Assembly (NCBI GenBank): GCA_016716535.1
Contig: JADJWD010000002.1
Span: 434,001 to 498,000, forward strand
Direction of reading: 5' to 3'
DNA from: Betaproteobacteria bacterium
GTDB taxonomy: Bacteria > Pseudomonadota > Gammaproteobacteria > Burkholderiales > Burkholderiaceae_C
DNA length: 64,000 nucleotides
Under the pieces are notes generated by a model. It was not told the DNA's origin and did no database searches. It saw only the letters and a program-made list of their open reading frames with translations. Shown here in pieces: positions 36,494 to 43,076 of this stretch; positions within the stretch are counted from its first letter, which is position 1, and every line of letters begins with the position of its first letter. The position numbers were made by a program, and so were the translations under genes.

Positions 36494-36567
36494 GATGAGC
36501 ATCTCCTGAAATGAATACGCCGTTCGACGGGTCAAACGGCCGGCGGCGGATGCCGCGCCGCGATATC

Positions 36568-36583
36568 GGCAATGGCCGTTCCC
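36568..36583 (-). promoter_or_regulatory. sigma-54-type promoter of the Ser/Thr-rich gene
   Basis: GGGAACGGCCATTGCC on the minus strand has GG and GC 10 nt apart and a full TTGC. It resembles the site before the receiver gene (GGGAACGTCGATTGCT). GC lies 75 bases before the ATG. Confidence 0.6.
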
Positions 36584-36596
36584 GCGATGGCCGCGC

Positions 36597-37034
36597 TCAG
36601 GCCGCGGCCGCCAGCGGCGGCATGACGACGGCGCGGCGCGCGGGCCTTCGCTCGCCGGCCAGCCACGCATCGAGCCGCGGCAGGATGACGCGTGCGTCGA
36701 TCGGCTTCGTCCAGCGTTCGTCGAAGCCTGCGCCCTCGATGTCGAAGCCGCCGTCGGCCGTCAACGCGATCGCCGGCGTGTGCTCGTGGCCGGGCAGCGC
36801 GCGCAGCGTCGCCAGCACGTCGGCGACGGCGTCGCCGTCGGCCGCGTCGGGGTCGATCAGCAAGAGGCCGGTGCGTGGGTGCATGCGCGCCAGGCGCAAC
36901 GCCTCGCCGATGTAGTTGGCCGGTCGCAGCACGTAGTGCGGTCGGTGCCTGAACACCATCTGCATCGCCAGCAGGTTGGCCTGGCGGGTGTCGAGGTACA
37001 GCACGTCGGGCAGCGGCGGGCGCAGGAGGTTCAT
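36597..37034 (-). CDS. stand-alone receiver-like protein
   Basis: The 145-residue protein looks like a lone response-regulator receiver: DVLYLDTRQANLLAMQMVF at the start with one acidic pocket Asp, the putative phospho-Asp in LLLIDPDAADG near residue 60, Thr in IALTADG and Lys in ERWTKPIDARVILPRLDAWL. No output domain follows. It could accept phosphate from one of the two hybrid kinases, which also lack outputs, and pass it on or sequester a partner. It is divergent from the SDR gene and both have sigma-54-like promoters. Confidence 0.65.
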   Translation of the reverse strand: MNLLRPPLPDVLYLDTRQANLLAMQMVFRHRPHYVLRPANYIGEALRLARMHPRTGLLLIDPDAADGDAVADVLATLRALPGHEHTPAIALTADGGFDIEGAGFDERWTKPIDARVILPRLDAWLAGERRPARRAVVMPPLAAAA

Positions 37035-37073
37035 CGGGGCCTTTCGGGGGCAAATCGCCAAATCCGAAGAAGC

Positions 37074-37089
37074 AGCAATCGACGTTCCC
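37074..37089 (-). promoter_or_regulatory. sigma-54-type promoter of the receiver gene
   Basis: GGGAACGTCGATTGCT read on the minus strand has correct spacing and TTGC. GC is 40 bases before the ATG at 37034. Confidence 0.6.
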
Positions 37090-37104
37090 GCGTTTCGGCA
37101 GGCT

Positions 37105-37120
37105 TGGCATGGCGGCTGCC
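37105..37120 (+). promoter_or_regulatory. sigma-54-type promoter of the SDR gene
   Basis: TGGCATGGCGGCTGCC matches the -24 block exactly (TGGCAYG) and has CTGC at -12. GC lies 60 bases before the ATG at 37180. Confidence 0.7.
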
Positions 37121-37179
37121 GCAGGGCCCGACGCCCGCGCGAAACCGTTGCTCGCGCCAATCGATCGACAGGAGCCCTG

Positions 37180-38187
37180 ATGAAAGCCGCCACAACTGAC
37201 GACGCGACGCGCAAGCAGCGCGAGATCCAGCGCGAGCAGGACCGCAAGGACGAGCGCGAGAAAGCGAAGGAGGAAGATAGGAATAAGAAGGAAGAGAAGG
37301 AGGCGAAGGAGTCGGCCGTGCAGGCCGGCGCGCGCGAGCAGCCGGCCGGCTTTCCGCCGCAGCATCAGGTGAAGCCCGGCCGCGAGAGTGAACTCGACCC
37401 GGCGCCGCGCTTCGACGCGCCGGCCTATCGCGGCAGCGGCAAGCTGGAAGGTTTTGCGGCACTGATCACCGGCGCCGATTCGGGCATCGGCCGCGCCGTC
37501 GCCGTGTTGTTCGCACGCGAAGGTGCGGATGTCGCGGTGGCCTACCACGCCAGCGACGACGACGCGATGGAGACGCGCCGCTGCGTCGAAGCCGAAGGAC
37601 AGCGCTGCCTGCTGCTGCAAGGCGACGTGAAGGACCGCGCCTGGTGCGAAAGCGCCGTGCAGCAGACGGTGGAAACGTTCGGGCGCCTGGACGTGCTCGT
37701 CAACAACGCCGCGTTCCAGGAGCACGCCGGCTCGATCGACGATGTCGACGACGAGCGGCTGCAGGAGACGATGGACACCAACCTCGGCGGCTACTTCCGC
37801 ATGGCGCGCGCGGCGTTGCCGCACATGAAGAGCGGCGCGTCGATCATCAATACCGGTTCGGTGACGGGGCTGCGCGGCAGCAAGCGCCTGTTGGACTACG
37901 CGGCGAGCAAGGGCGCGATCCACGCCTTCACGAAGTCGCTGGCGAGCCAGGTCATCGAGCGCGGCATCCGCGTCAACGCGGTGTCGCCGGGGCCGGTGTG
38001 GACGCCGCTGAACCCGGCCGATTCGCCGGCCGAACACGTGGCGAAGTTCGGCAGCGACACCGACATGAAGCGCGCCGCGCAGCCCGAGGAGATCTCGCCG
38101 GCGTACGTGTTCCTCGCCTCGCCGGCGTGCGCGGGCTACATCACCGGCGTGGTGTTGCCGATCACGGGGAGCGTCGGGGCGATCTGA
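37180..38187 (+). CDS. SDR oxidoreductase with charged N-terminus (general-stress type)
   Basis: The 335-residue protein has a highly charged Lys/Glu helix (residues 10-48), then FPPQHQVKPGRESELDPAP and YRGSGKLEGFAALITGADSGIGRAVAVLFAREGADVAV. The rest is a classical SDR with NNAAFQ, catalytic NTGSVTG and YAASKGA, and SPGPVWTPL. This matches the YghA/YhdF (general stress protein 39) SDR family, known in stress regulons of many bacteria; substrate uncertain. GGAG lies 7 bases before the ATG. It has a good sigma-54-like promoter. Confidence 0.9.
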   Translation: MKAATTDDATRKQREIQREQDRKDEREKAKEEDRNKKEEKEAKESAVQAGAREQPAGFPPQHQVKPGRESELDPAPRFDAPAYRGSGKLEGFAALITGADSGIGRAVAVLFAREGADVAVAYHASDDDAMETRRCVEAEGQRCLLLQGDVKDRAWCESAVQQTVETFGRLDVLVNNAAFQEHAGSIDDVDDERLQETMDTNLGGYFRMARAALPHMKSGASIINTGSVTGLRGSKRLLDYAASKGAIHAFTKSLASQVIERGIRVNAVSPGPVWTPLNPADSPAEHVAKFGSDTDMKRAAQPEEISPAYVFLASPACAGYITGVVLPITGSVGAI

Positions 38188-38222
38188 TCCGGTGGCGGCT
38201 GCGGCAAGATGGGCGGGACGCC

Positions 38223-38238
38223 GGGCGTCCCGCTTGCC
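38223..38238 (+). promoter_or_regulatory. weak sigma-54-like site before fumC
   Basis: GGGCGTCCCGCTTGCC has correct spacing and TTGC but a poor -24 block. Only 12 bases separate GC from the GTG. Confidence 0.3.
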
Positions 38239-38249
38239 GACGGCCGCCC

Positions 38250-39677
38250 GTGGACACCCCCGTCGTTGCTGTTGCCCCTGCGGCCGCCGCGGCCGCCACC
38301 GAGGACATCTCGCTGGCCGAGGACGCGTTCGGTGAAGTGGCGCTGCCGGCCGGCGTGACGTGGGGCGCGCACACCGAGCGCGCGCGCGGGCACTTCGCGA
38401 TCGGCACGACTCGCATGCCCGAAGAGCTGATCGAGGCGCTGATCGTCATCAAGGGCGCCGCCGCGGCGGTGAACGGCCGCCTCGGTGAACTCGACGGCGA
38501 ACGCGCCGCGGCCATCGACGCGGCCGCGCAGGCGCTGCTGCAGCCGGCAGCGCGCGGCGAGTGGCCGCAGCACTTTCCGCTGTCGCCGTGGCAATCGGGC
38601 TCGGGGACGCAGAGCCACATGAACGTCAACGAGGTGCTGGCGCACCTGGCGTCGCGACGGCTGCCGGCCGGCACCGTGGTGCACCCGCACGACCACGTCA
38701 ACCGAGGCCAGTCGTCCAACGACGTGGTGCCGAGCGCGATGCACCTGGCGGCGCTGAAGGCGGTGCAGACCCGGCTGCTGCCGGCGCTGGACCGTCTCGC
38801 CGAATCGCTGGCCGCAAAGGCGGCGCAGTACGGCGATGTGATCAAGCTCGGCCGCACGCATCTTCAGGATGCCGTGCCGCTGCGCCTTTCGCAGGAGATC
38901 GGTGCCTGGCGCAGCCAGCTGCTCGCCGGCCGCGCGGCCACCGAGCGCGCGCTGCCGGGCCTGCGGCGGCTGGCGATCGGCGCGACCGCGGTGGGCACAG
39001 GGCTCAACGCGCACCCGGACTTCGCGGCGGCGTTGTGCACCGAGCTGAGCACGCGTGCCGCGACCGAACTGGCGCCGGCCGACGACCCGTTCGCGGCACT
39101 CGCGGGCCACGAGCCGCTCTTGCTGCTGCATGGTGCGCTGCGCACGCTGGCCACGGCGCTGGTGAAGATGGCCAACGACGTGCGGCTGCTGGCCAGCGGC
39201 CCGCACGGCGGCATCGGCGAACTGGTGCTGCCGGCCAACGAGCCGGGCACGTCGATCATGCCGGCCAAGGTGAACCCGACGCAGTGCGAGGCGCTGGTGA
39301 TGGTGTGCTGCCAGGTCTTCGGCAACGACGTGGCGGTGTGCGCCGGCGCGGCCGGCGGGCAGCTGCAACTCAACACCTGCAAGCCGCTGATCATCGTCAA
39401 CGTGCTGGGCAGCATCGCGCTCTTGTCCGACGGCATGGCCTCGTTCGAGCGCCACGCGGTGCGCGGCCTGAAAGCCGACCGCGCGCGCATCGAGGCGCTG
39501 CTCGAGCGCACGCTGATGCTCGTCGCCGCACTCGCGCCGCACGTCGGCTACGACCGCGCCGCGCAGATCGCGCTGCGTGCGCAGCAAGATGGCAGCACGC
39601 TGCGCGAAGCGGCGCTGTCGCTGGGCGTGCGCGGCGACGACTACGACCGGTGGGTGAATCCGCAGCGGATGGTTTGA
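38250..39677 (+). CDS. fumC: class II fumarate hydratase (FumC type)
   Basis: The 475-residue enzyme has the class II signature GTSIMPAKVNPTQCEA, the substrate loops SGSGTQSHMNVNEVL and HVNRGQSSNDVVPSAMH, and GRTHLQDAVPL. It interconverts fumarate and malate in the cytosol. The iron-free class II enzyme is oxidant-stable and often induced by oxidative stress, which fits its place among katE and stress genes. The start is a GTG at 38250 followed by an Ala/Val-rich leader; no better ATG gives the expected N-terminus. It sits 62 bases after the SDR gene and may be read through from it. Confidence 0.92.
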   Translation: MDTPVVAVAPAAAAAATEDISLAEDAFGEVALPAGVTWGAHTERARGHFAIGTTRMPEELIEALIVIKGAAAAVNGRLGELDGERAAAIDAAAQALLQPAARGEWPQHFPLSPWQSGSGTQSHMNVNEVLAHLASRRLPAGTVVHPHDHVNRGQSSNDVVPSAMHLAALKAVQTRLLPALDRLAESLAAKAAQYGDVIKLGRTHLQDAVPLRLSQEIGAWRSQLLAGRAATERALPGLRRLAIGATAVGTGLNAHPDFAAALCTELSTRAATELAPADDPFAALAGHEPLLLLHGALRTLATALVKMANDVRLLASGPHGGIGELVLPANEPGTSIMPAKVNPTQCEALVMVCCQVFGNDVAVCAGAAGGQLQLNTCKPLIIVNVLGSIALLSDGMASFERHAVRGLKADRARIEALLERTLMLVAALAPHVGYDRAAQIALRAQQDGSTLREAALSLGVRGDDYDRWVNPQRMV

Positions 39678-39767
39678 GTGCGCGGCCCCGCCACTGCCCC
39701 ACCCACGGCCCTGCTAATGCGTTGTGGCGTTGTGCCCGTTCGCTCGTCATCGGCGCTGGACTTGGCG

Positions 39768-39783
39768 TGGCACGCCGATTGCC
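39768..39783 (+). promoter_or_regulatory. sigma-54-type promoter of the GlsB-YqjDE-lipocalin operon
   Basis: TGGCACGCCGATTGCC is an exact match to TGGCACG-N4-TTGC. GC lies 53 bases before the ATG at 39836, with AAGGAG between. Confidence 0.8.
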
Positions 39784-39835
39784 GACTCTCGCCACCGCAG
39801 GGCCTCGTGCCCGTCTACTTCAAGGAGCAGCGCTC

Positions 39836-40108
39836 ATGATCAACTTCATCGTCTGGCTCATCGTCGGCGGCATCATCGGCTGGATCGCCAGCTTGATCAT
39901 GCGCACGGACGGGCAGCAGGGCATCTTCCTGAACGTCATCGTCGGCATCATCGGTGCGGCGCTCGGCGGCTGGCTGCTCGCGCCGTTGCTCGGCACGGGC
40001 TCGATCAACCAGGGCTCGTTCAGCGTCGCCTCGATGCTGGTCTCGCTTGCAGGCGCCGTCGTCCTGCTGGCCATCGTCAACCTCGTGCGCCGCGGCACGG
40101 TGCGCTGA
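39836..40108 (+). CDS. GlsB/YeaQ/YmgE family small membrane protein
   Basis: The 90-residue protein has three membrane helices. The first holds the family's INFIVWLIVGGIIGWIASLIM, and the second GIFLNVIVGIIGAALGGWLL. These transglycosylase-associated-like proteins are stress-induced in Gram-positive and -negative bacteria; the mechanism is unknown. AAGGAG lies 9 bases before the ATG. It appears to be first in a run of six plus-strand envelope genes ending at yetF, with 47 bases before the YqjD-like gene. Confidence 0.88.
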   Translation: MINFIVWLIVGGIIGWIASLIMRTDGQQGIFLNVIVGIIGAALGGWLLAPLLGTGSINQGSFSVASMLVSLAGAVVLLAIVNLVRRGTVR

Positions 40109-40155
40109 CGGCGCCCGTGCAACACGCCCGCCACGACGACCTTCCAGGAGCTTCG

Positions 40156-40545
40156 ATGGGCACGACCGCGAACCCGTTTCCCACCACCTCGGCGGCTGAG
40201 GCGCCCCAGCGTCTCGATGAGCCACGTGCCGATCCGCGCACCGAGGCCCGCACCGACGTGCGCCCGGCCGGCGCCGCGCCGGCGCGCGGCCAGACGATGC
40301 AGCGTGTCGTGCAAGGCGCGCACGATGCGATCGAGCGTGCCGCAGACAGCGCCGCGCCGCACCTGCAGCGGTTCGAGGACACGCTGGCCACCGCCAACAG
40401 CGGCCTGCATCAGCGCGCCGACCAGGCGCGCGAGATGGGCGCCGAGTGGACCGAGAGCCTGCGCACGACGGTGCGCGAGCACCCGCTGGCGGCGCTCGCC
40501 GTCGCGGTGGCGGTCGGCATGCTGATTTCGCGCACGACGCGCTGA
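40156..40545 (+). CDS. YqjD/ElaB-type (DUF883) protein
   Basis: This is a 129-residue protein. The first 60 residues are polar and disordered, followed by an amphipathic helix (MQRVVQGAHDAIERAADSAAPHLQRF), then RTTVREHPLAALAVAVAVGMLISRTTR with a C-terminal membrane anchor and Arg end, the DUF883 pattern. E. coli YqjD anchors ribosomes to the membrane in stationary phase. It starts the yqjD-yqjE-yqjK set, which in E. coli is also contiguous. AGGAG precedes the ATG by 5 bases. Confidence 0.85.
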   Translation: MGTTANPFPTTSAAEAPQRLDEPRADPRTEARTDVRPAGAAPARGQTMQRVVQGAHDAIERAADSAAPHLQRFEDTLATANSGLHQRADQAREMGAEWTESLRTTVREHPLAALAVAVAVGMLISRTTR

Positions 40546-40554
40546 AGCGGCGAA

Positions 40555-41043
40555 ATGGCCGCGGACGCTGCAAGCCCCGGTGCCGGGCCGCCGCTGCACG
40601 GCGGCCCGCCACCGCCGCCGGCTGAATCGCCGCTGCAAGCGGTGAGCGCGCTGCTCGCCGAGCTGCCCGGCCTCGTCACCGACCGCATCGAGCTGTTCAA
40701 GCTCGAGGTCGGTGCCGCAGGCGCGGCGCTCGTGCGCATCGCCTTGATGGTCGTCGCGGCGGCGTTTGTCGGCGCGACGACGTGGCTGGCATTGTGGGCG
40801 GCGCTTGCCGGTGCCTTGATGTGGCTCGGCTTGCACTGGGCGCTTGCACTGCTTGCCGTCGCCGCGGCCAACGCCGTGGCGGCGGTGCTTGCGCTGCGCC
40901 ACGCGCGCGCGCAACTGCAAGCGTTGCAGATGCGCGCGACGCGCCGGCACCTGTTCAGCCTTTCGCCTTCGACGAGCCCGCGCGATGCGCTGGCCGAGCG
41001 GCCCGCGGCCGCGGCGGCCGTGGCGCGCGAGCCGCAGCCATGA
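40555..41043 (+). CDS. YqjE-like (phage holin family) membrane protein
   Basis: The 162-residue protein has a Pro-rich start, then LPGLVTDRIELFKLEVGAAGAALVRIALMV with two long membrane helices (residues about 58-82 and 88-112) and a basic C-terminal helix. This is the YqjE arrangement (Pfam holin 3_6 group). It lies 9 bases after the yqjD-like gene and its stop overlaps the next start (ATGA). It probably acts with YqjD and YqjK at the inner membrane under stress. Confidence 0.82.
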   Translation: MAADAASPGAGPPLHGGPPPPPAESPLQAVSALLAELPGLVTDRIELFKLEVGAAGAALVRIALMVVAAAFVGATTWLALWAALAGALMWLGLHWALALLAVAAANAVAAVLALRHARAQLQALQMRATRRHLFSLSPSTSPRDALAERPAAAAAVAREPQP

Positions 41044-41945
41044 ACCGTGCCGAGCGCATCCACGCCGTCGAGCTGCGCCTCATCACCCGCGAAGAAGCGC
41101 TCTGGCGGCGCGCCGACGCACTGGTGGGCCGGGCGCGGTCCGAAGCGGCCCAGCGGCCCTGGCTGCTGCCGGCGCTGGCCGGTGCCGCTGCGCTGGCCGC
41201 CGTGGGCGGCTGGTGGGTCGCGCGGCGCTTTCGTGCAGCGCCATCGGCGAACACGCGAACACCGGCCGCGGGGAACGCAAGCGGGCAGCGGGCGGCGCTG
41301 AAAGACACCCGCTGGGTGCGCGCGTTCGGCGCCGTGGCGCCGTTCGCGTGGCCGCTGCTGCCGCTGTCGTGGCGCAGCCGCATGAGCCCGCGCACCGCGG
41401 TCGCGCTGGCCGGCATCGGCCTGCCACTCGTCGAGCGGCTGCTCGCCGGCGCCCCGGCGCCGCCGCTGACGACCGCGCCGTACGTGGACTTGCTGCGTTA
41501 TGCCGGCCGCTGGCACGAGATTGCGCGGCTGCCGGCGGCGTTCGAACGCGCCTGCGCCGGCCAGCCGAGCGCCGACTACCGGCTCGAGCACGGCCGCATC
41601 CGCGTCGAGAACCGCTGCGCCGATGAAGACGGCGGCGAGCGTGTGGCCGTCGGTGAGGCGCAGATCCTGCCGGGCAGCGGCAACGCGCACTGGCGCGTGA
41701 GCTTCATGCCGCCGTGGTTGCGCTGGCTGCCGTTCGGCTGGGCCGAGCTGCAGGTGCTGCACGTCGACGCCGACTACCGCGTCGCCCTCGTCGGCCAGGC
41801 CGACCGCCGCCACCTGTGGCTGCTGGCGCGCGATCGAACCATCGACGCGGCCGACGAGGCGGCGCTGCTCGAGCTGGCGGCGACGCAGGGTTTCGCGGTG
41901 GAGGACCTGGTCTTCGCGAACGCCGCCGACGCCGGAACCCGGTAG
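41040..41945 (+). CDS. YqjK-like domain fused to a lipocalin (Blc type)
   Basis: The 301-residue protein has two parts. Residues 1-125 are like YqjK: RAERIHAVELRLITREEALWRRADAL, a membrane helix near 45-60 (WLLPALAGAAALAAVGGWWVARRF), and a second hydrophobic stretch. Residues about 140-301 are a bacterial lipocalin: YVDLLRYAGRWHEIARLPAAFERAC, VENRC, the WRVSFMPPWLRWLPFGWAELQVLHVDADYRVALVG block and RHLWLLARD. Blc normally is a separate outer-membrane lipoprotein that binds lysophospholipid; here it has no lipobox and is joined to an inner-membrane segment. It overlaps yqjE by ATGA. Confidence 0.85.
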   Translation: MNRAERIHAVELRLITREEALWRRADALVGRARSEAAQRPWLLPALAGAAALAAVGGWWVARRFRAAPSANTRTPAAGNASGQRAALKDTRWVRAFGAVAPFAWPLLPLSWRSRMSPRTAVALAGIGLPLVERLLAGAPAPPLTTAPYVDLLRYAGRWHEIARLPAAFERACAGQPSADYRLEHGRIRVENRCADEDGGERVAVGEAQILPGSGNAHWRVSFMPPWLRWLPFGWAELQVLHVDADYRVALVGQADRRHLWLLARDRTIDAADEAALLELAATQGFAVEDLVFANAADAGTR

Positions 41946-41956
41946 TGGGTGACGTC

Positions 41957-42496
41957 ATGGGCGACGCCTTCGCGTTGACGATGAACCCGCTCGAGCTGGT
42001 GCTGCGCGGCACGGCGATGTACTGGTTCCTGTTCCTGATCTTCCGCTTCGTGCTGCGCCGCGACGCCGGCGCATTGGGCATCGCCGACATCCTGCTGCTG
42101 GTGCTGATCGCCGACTCGGCGCAGAACGCGATGTCCGGCGGCTACGACACGGTGCCCGAGGGCATGGTGCTGGTGGCGACGATCGTCGCGTGGAACTGGC
42201 TCGTCGACTGGGCCGGCTACCGCTATGCGTGGGCGCGCCGCTTTGCCGAGCCGCACCCGCTGGTGCTGGTGCGGCACGGCCGCATGCTGGCGCGCAACAT
42301 GCGCCGCGAGTTCATCACGACGCAGGAGCTGCTGGCGCACCTGCGCCAGCACGGCATCGACAAGCTCGCCGACGTGAAGATGGCGCGCATGGAGTCCGAC
42401 GGGCAGATCAGCGTCATCGCCTATCCGCGCGTGCACGAGGAAGGGCGCGAGGTCGATGCCGGCGGCGAGCTGAGGCGCGCGCCGCCGGTGGGCTGA
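41957..42496 (+). CDS. YetF/DUF421 membrane protein
   Basis: The 179-residue protein has three membrane helices in residues 10-80 (AMYWFLFLIFRFVLRR, LGIADILLLVLIADSAQNAMSGG, MVLVATIVAWNWLVDWAGYR). A cytoplasmic DUF421 domain follows with LVLVRHGRMLARNMRREFITTQELLAHLRQHGIDKLADVKMARMESDGQISV. Function unknown; family members are found in stress regulons. GGTGA before the ATG at 41957 favours it over a GTG at 41945. It is convergent with the DUF2383 gene, 6 bases between stops. Confidence 0.88.
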   Translation: MGDAFALTMNPLELVLRGTAMYWFLFLIFRFVLRRDAGALGIADILLLVLIADSAQNAMSGGYDTVPEGMVLVATIVAWNWLVDWAGYRYAWARRFAEPHPLVLVRHGRMLARNMRREFITTQELLAHLRQHGIDKLADVKMARMESDGQISVIAYPRVHEEGREVDAGGELRRAPPVG

Positions 42497-42502
42497 ACCG
42501 CG

Positions 42503-42958
42503 TTAGCGCGCACCCATCCGCGCCTGCTCGCGCAGCGCGCGCACCTCGGCGTGGTTGCGCTGCACGCCGTGGAACTGCGTCTCGACGATCGAGCGCAACG
42601 GGTCGGGCAGGCCCTTGCCCAGGCAGACGCGGTAGGTGGCCACGGCCTTGTCCTCGCCGCGTTCGGTCTCCTCGAGGATCTGCAGATCCGAGTAGCCCGA
42701 GAGCTTGCCCTTCAGCGCCACCCAGCCTCGGTGCAGCGCGCCGGCGGTGCTGCCGGTGTCCTCGGGGTCGCCGCCGCGCTCGGCGACGTAGGGCTGCAGC
42801 TCGGCGGCGGCGCGTGCGCACTCGTCGGCGTGCTGCATGAAGCGCTGCTTGATGTTGGGGTCGCGCAGGTACTCGGCGCTGGTGCGAAAGCCGTATTCGC
42901 CGTCCTTGGAGACTTCGATCAGCTCGTTCAGCGTGTCGATGACGTCGTCCTTGTCCAT
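42503..42958 (-). CDS. PA2169-family four-helix-bundle protein (DUF2383)
   Basis: This is a 151-residue soluble protein: DDVIDTLNELIEVSKDGEYGFRTSAEYL then ELQPYVAERGGDPEDTGSTAGALHRGWVALKG and LLEETERGEDKAVATYRVCLG-type helices. This is the DUF2383/PA2169 pattern, a ferritin-like helical bundle. Pseudomonas PA2169 lies in a stress island with katE and cardiolipin synthase, as here. It may bind metal or act as a protectant; not shown. Unlike its neighbours I find no sigma-54-like site before it. Confidence 0.85.
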   Translation of the reverse strand: MDKDDVIDTLNELIEVSKDGEYGFRTSAEYLRDPNIKQRFMQHADECARAAAELQPYVAERGGDPEDTGSTAGALHRGWVALKGKLSGYSDLQILEETERGEDKAVATYRVCLGKGLPDPLRSIVETQFHGVQRNHAEVRALREQARMGAR

Positions 42959-43076
42959 GAAGGGATTCCTCTGAAGTGAAGGCTCGGGGAACAAAACGCG
43001 GCAGGCCACCCGCGGGCCCGCGCACATGGCGCACGTGGCGCACGTGCGCCGGCCGACGGGCGGCGCCGGTGGTCTT

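Noticed and set aside
35943..36509. Plus-strand frame of Leu/Val/Glu repeats opposite the Ser/Thr-rich gene
   Set aside because: It is the complement of Ser/Thr codons; the minus frame has signal peptide, ribosome site and terminator, and the plus frame has none.
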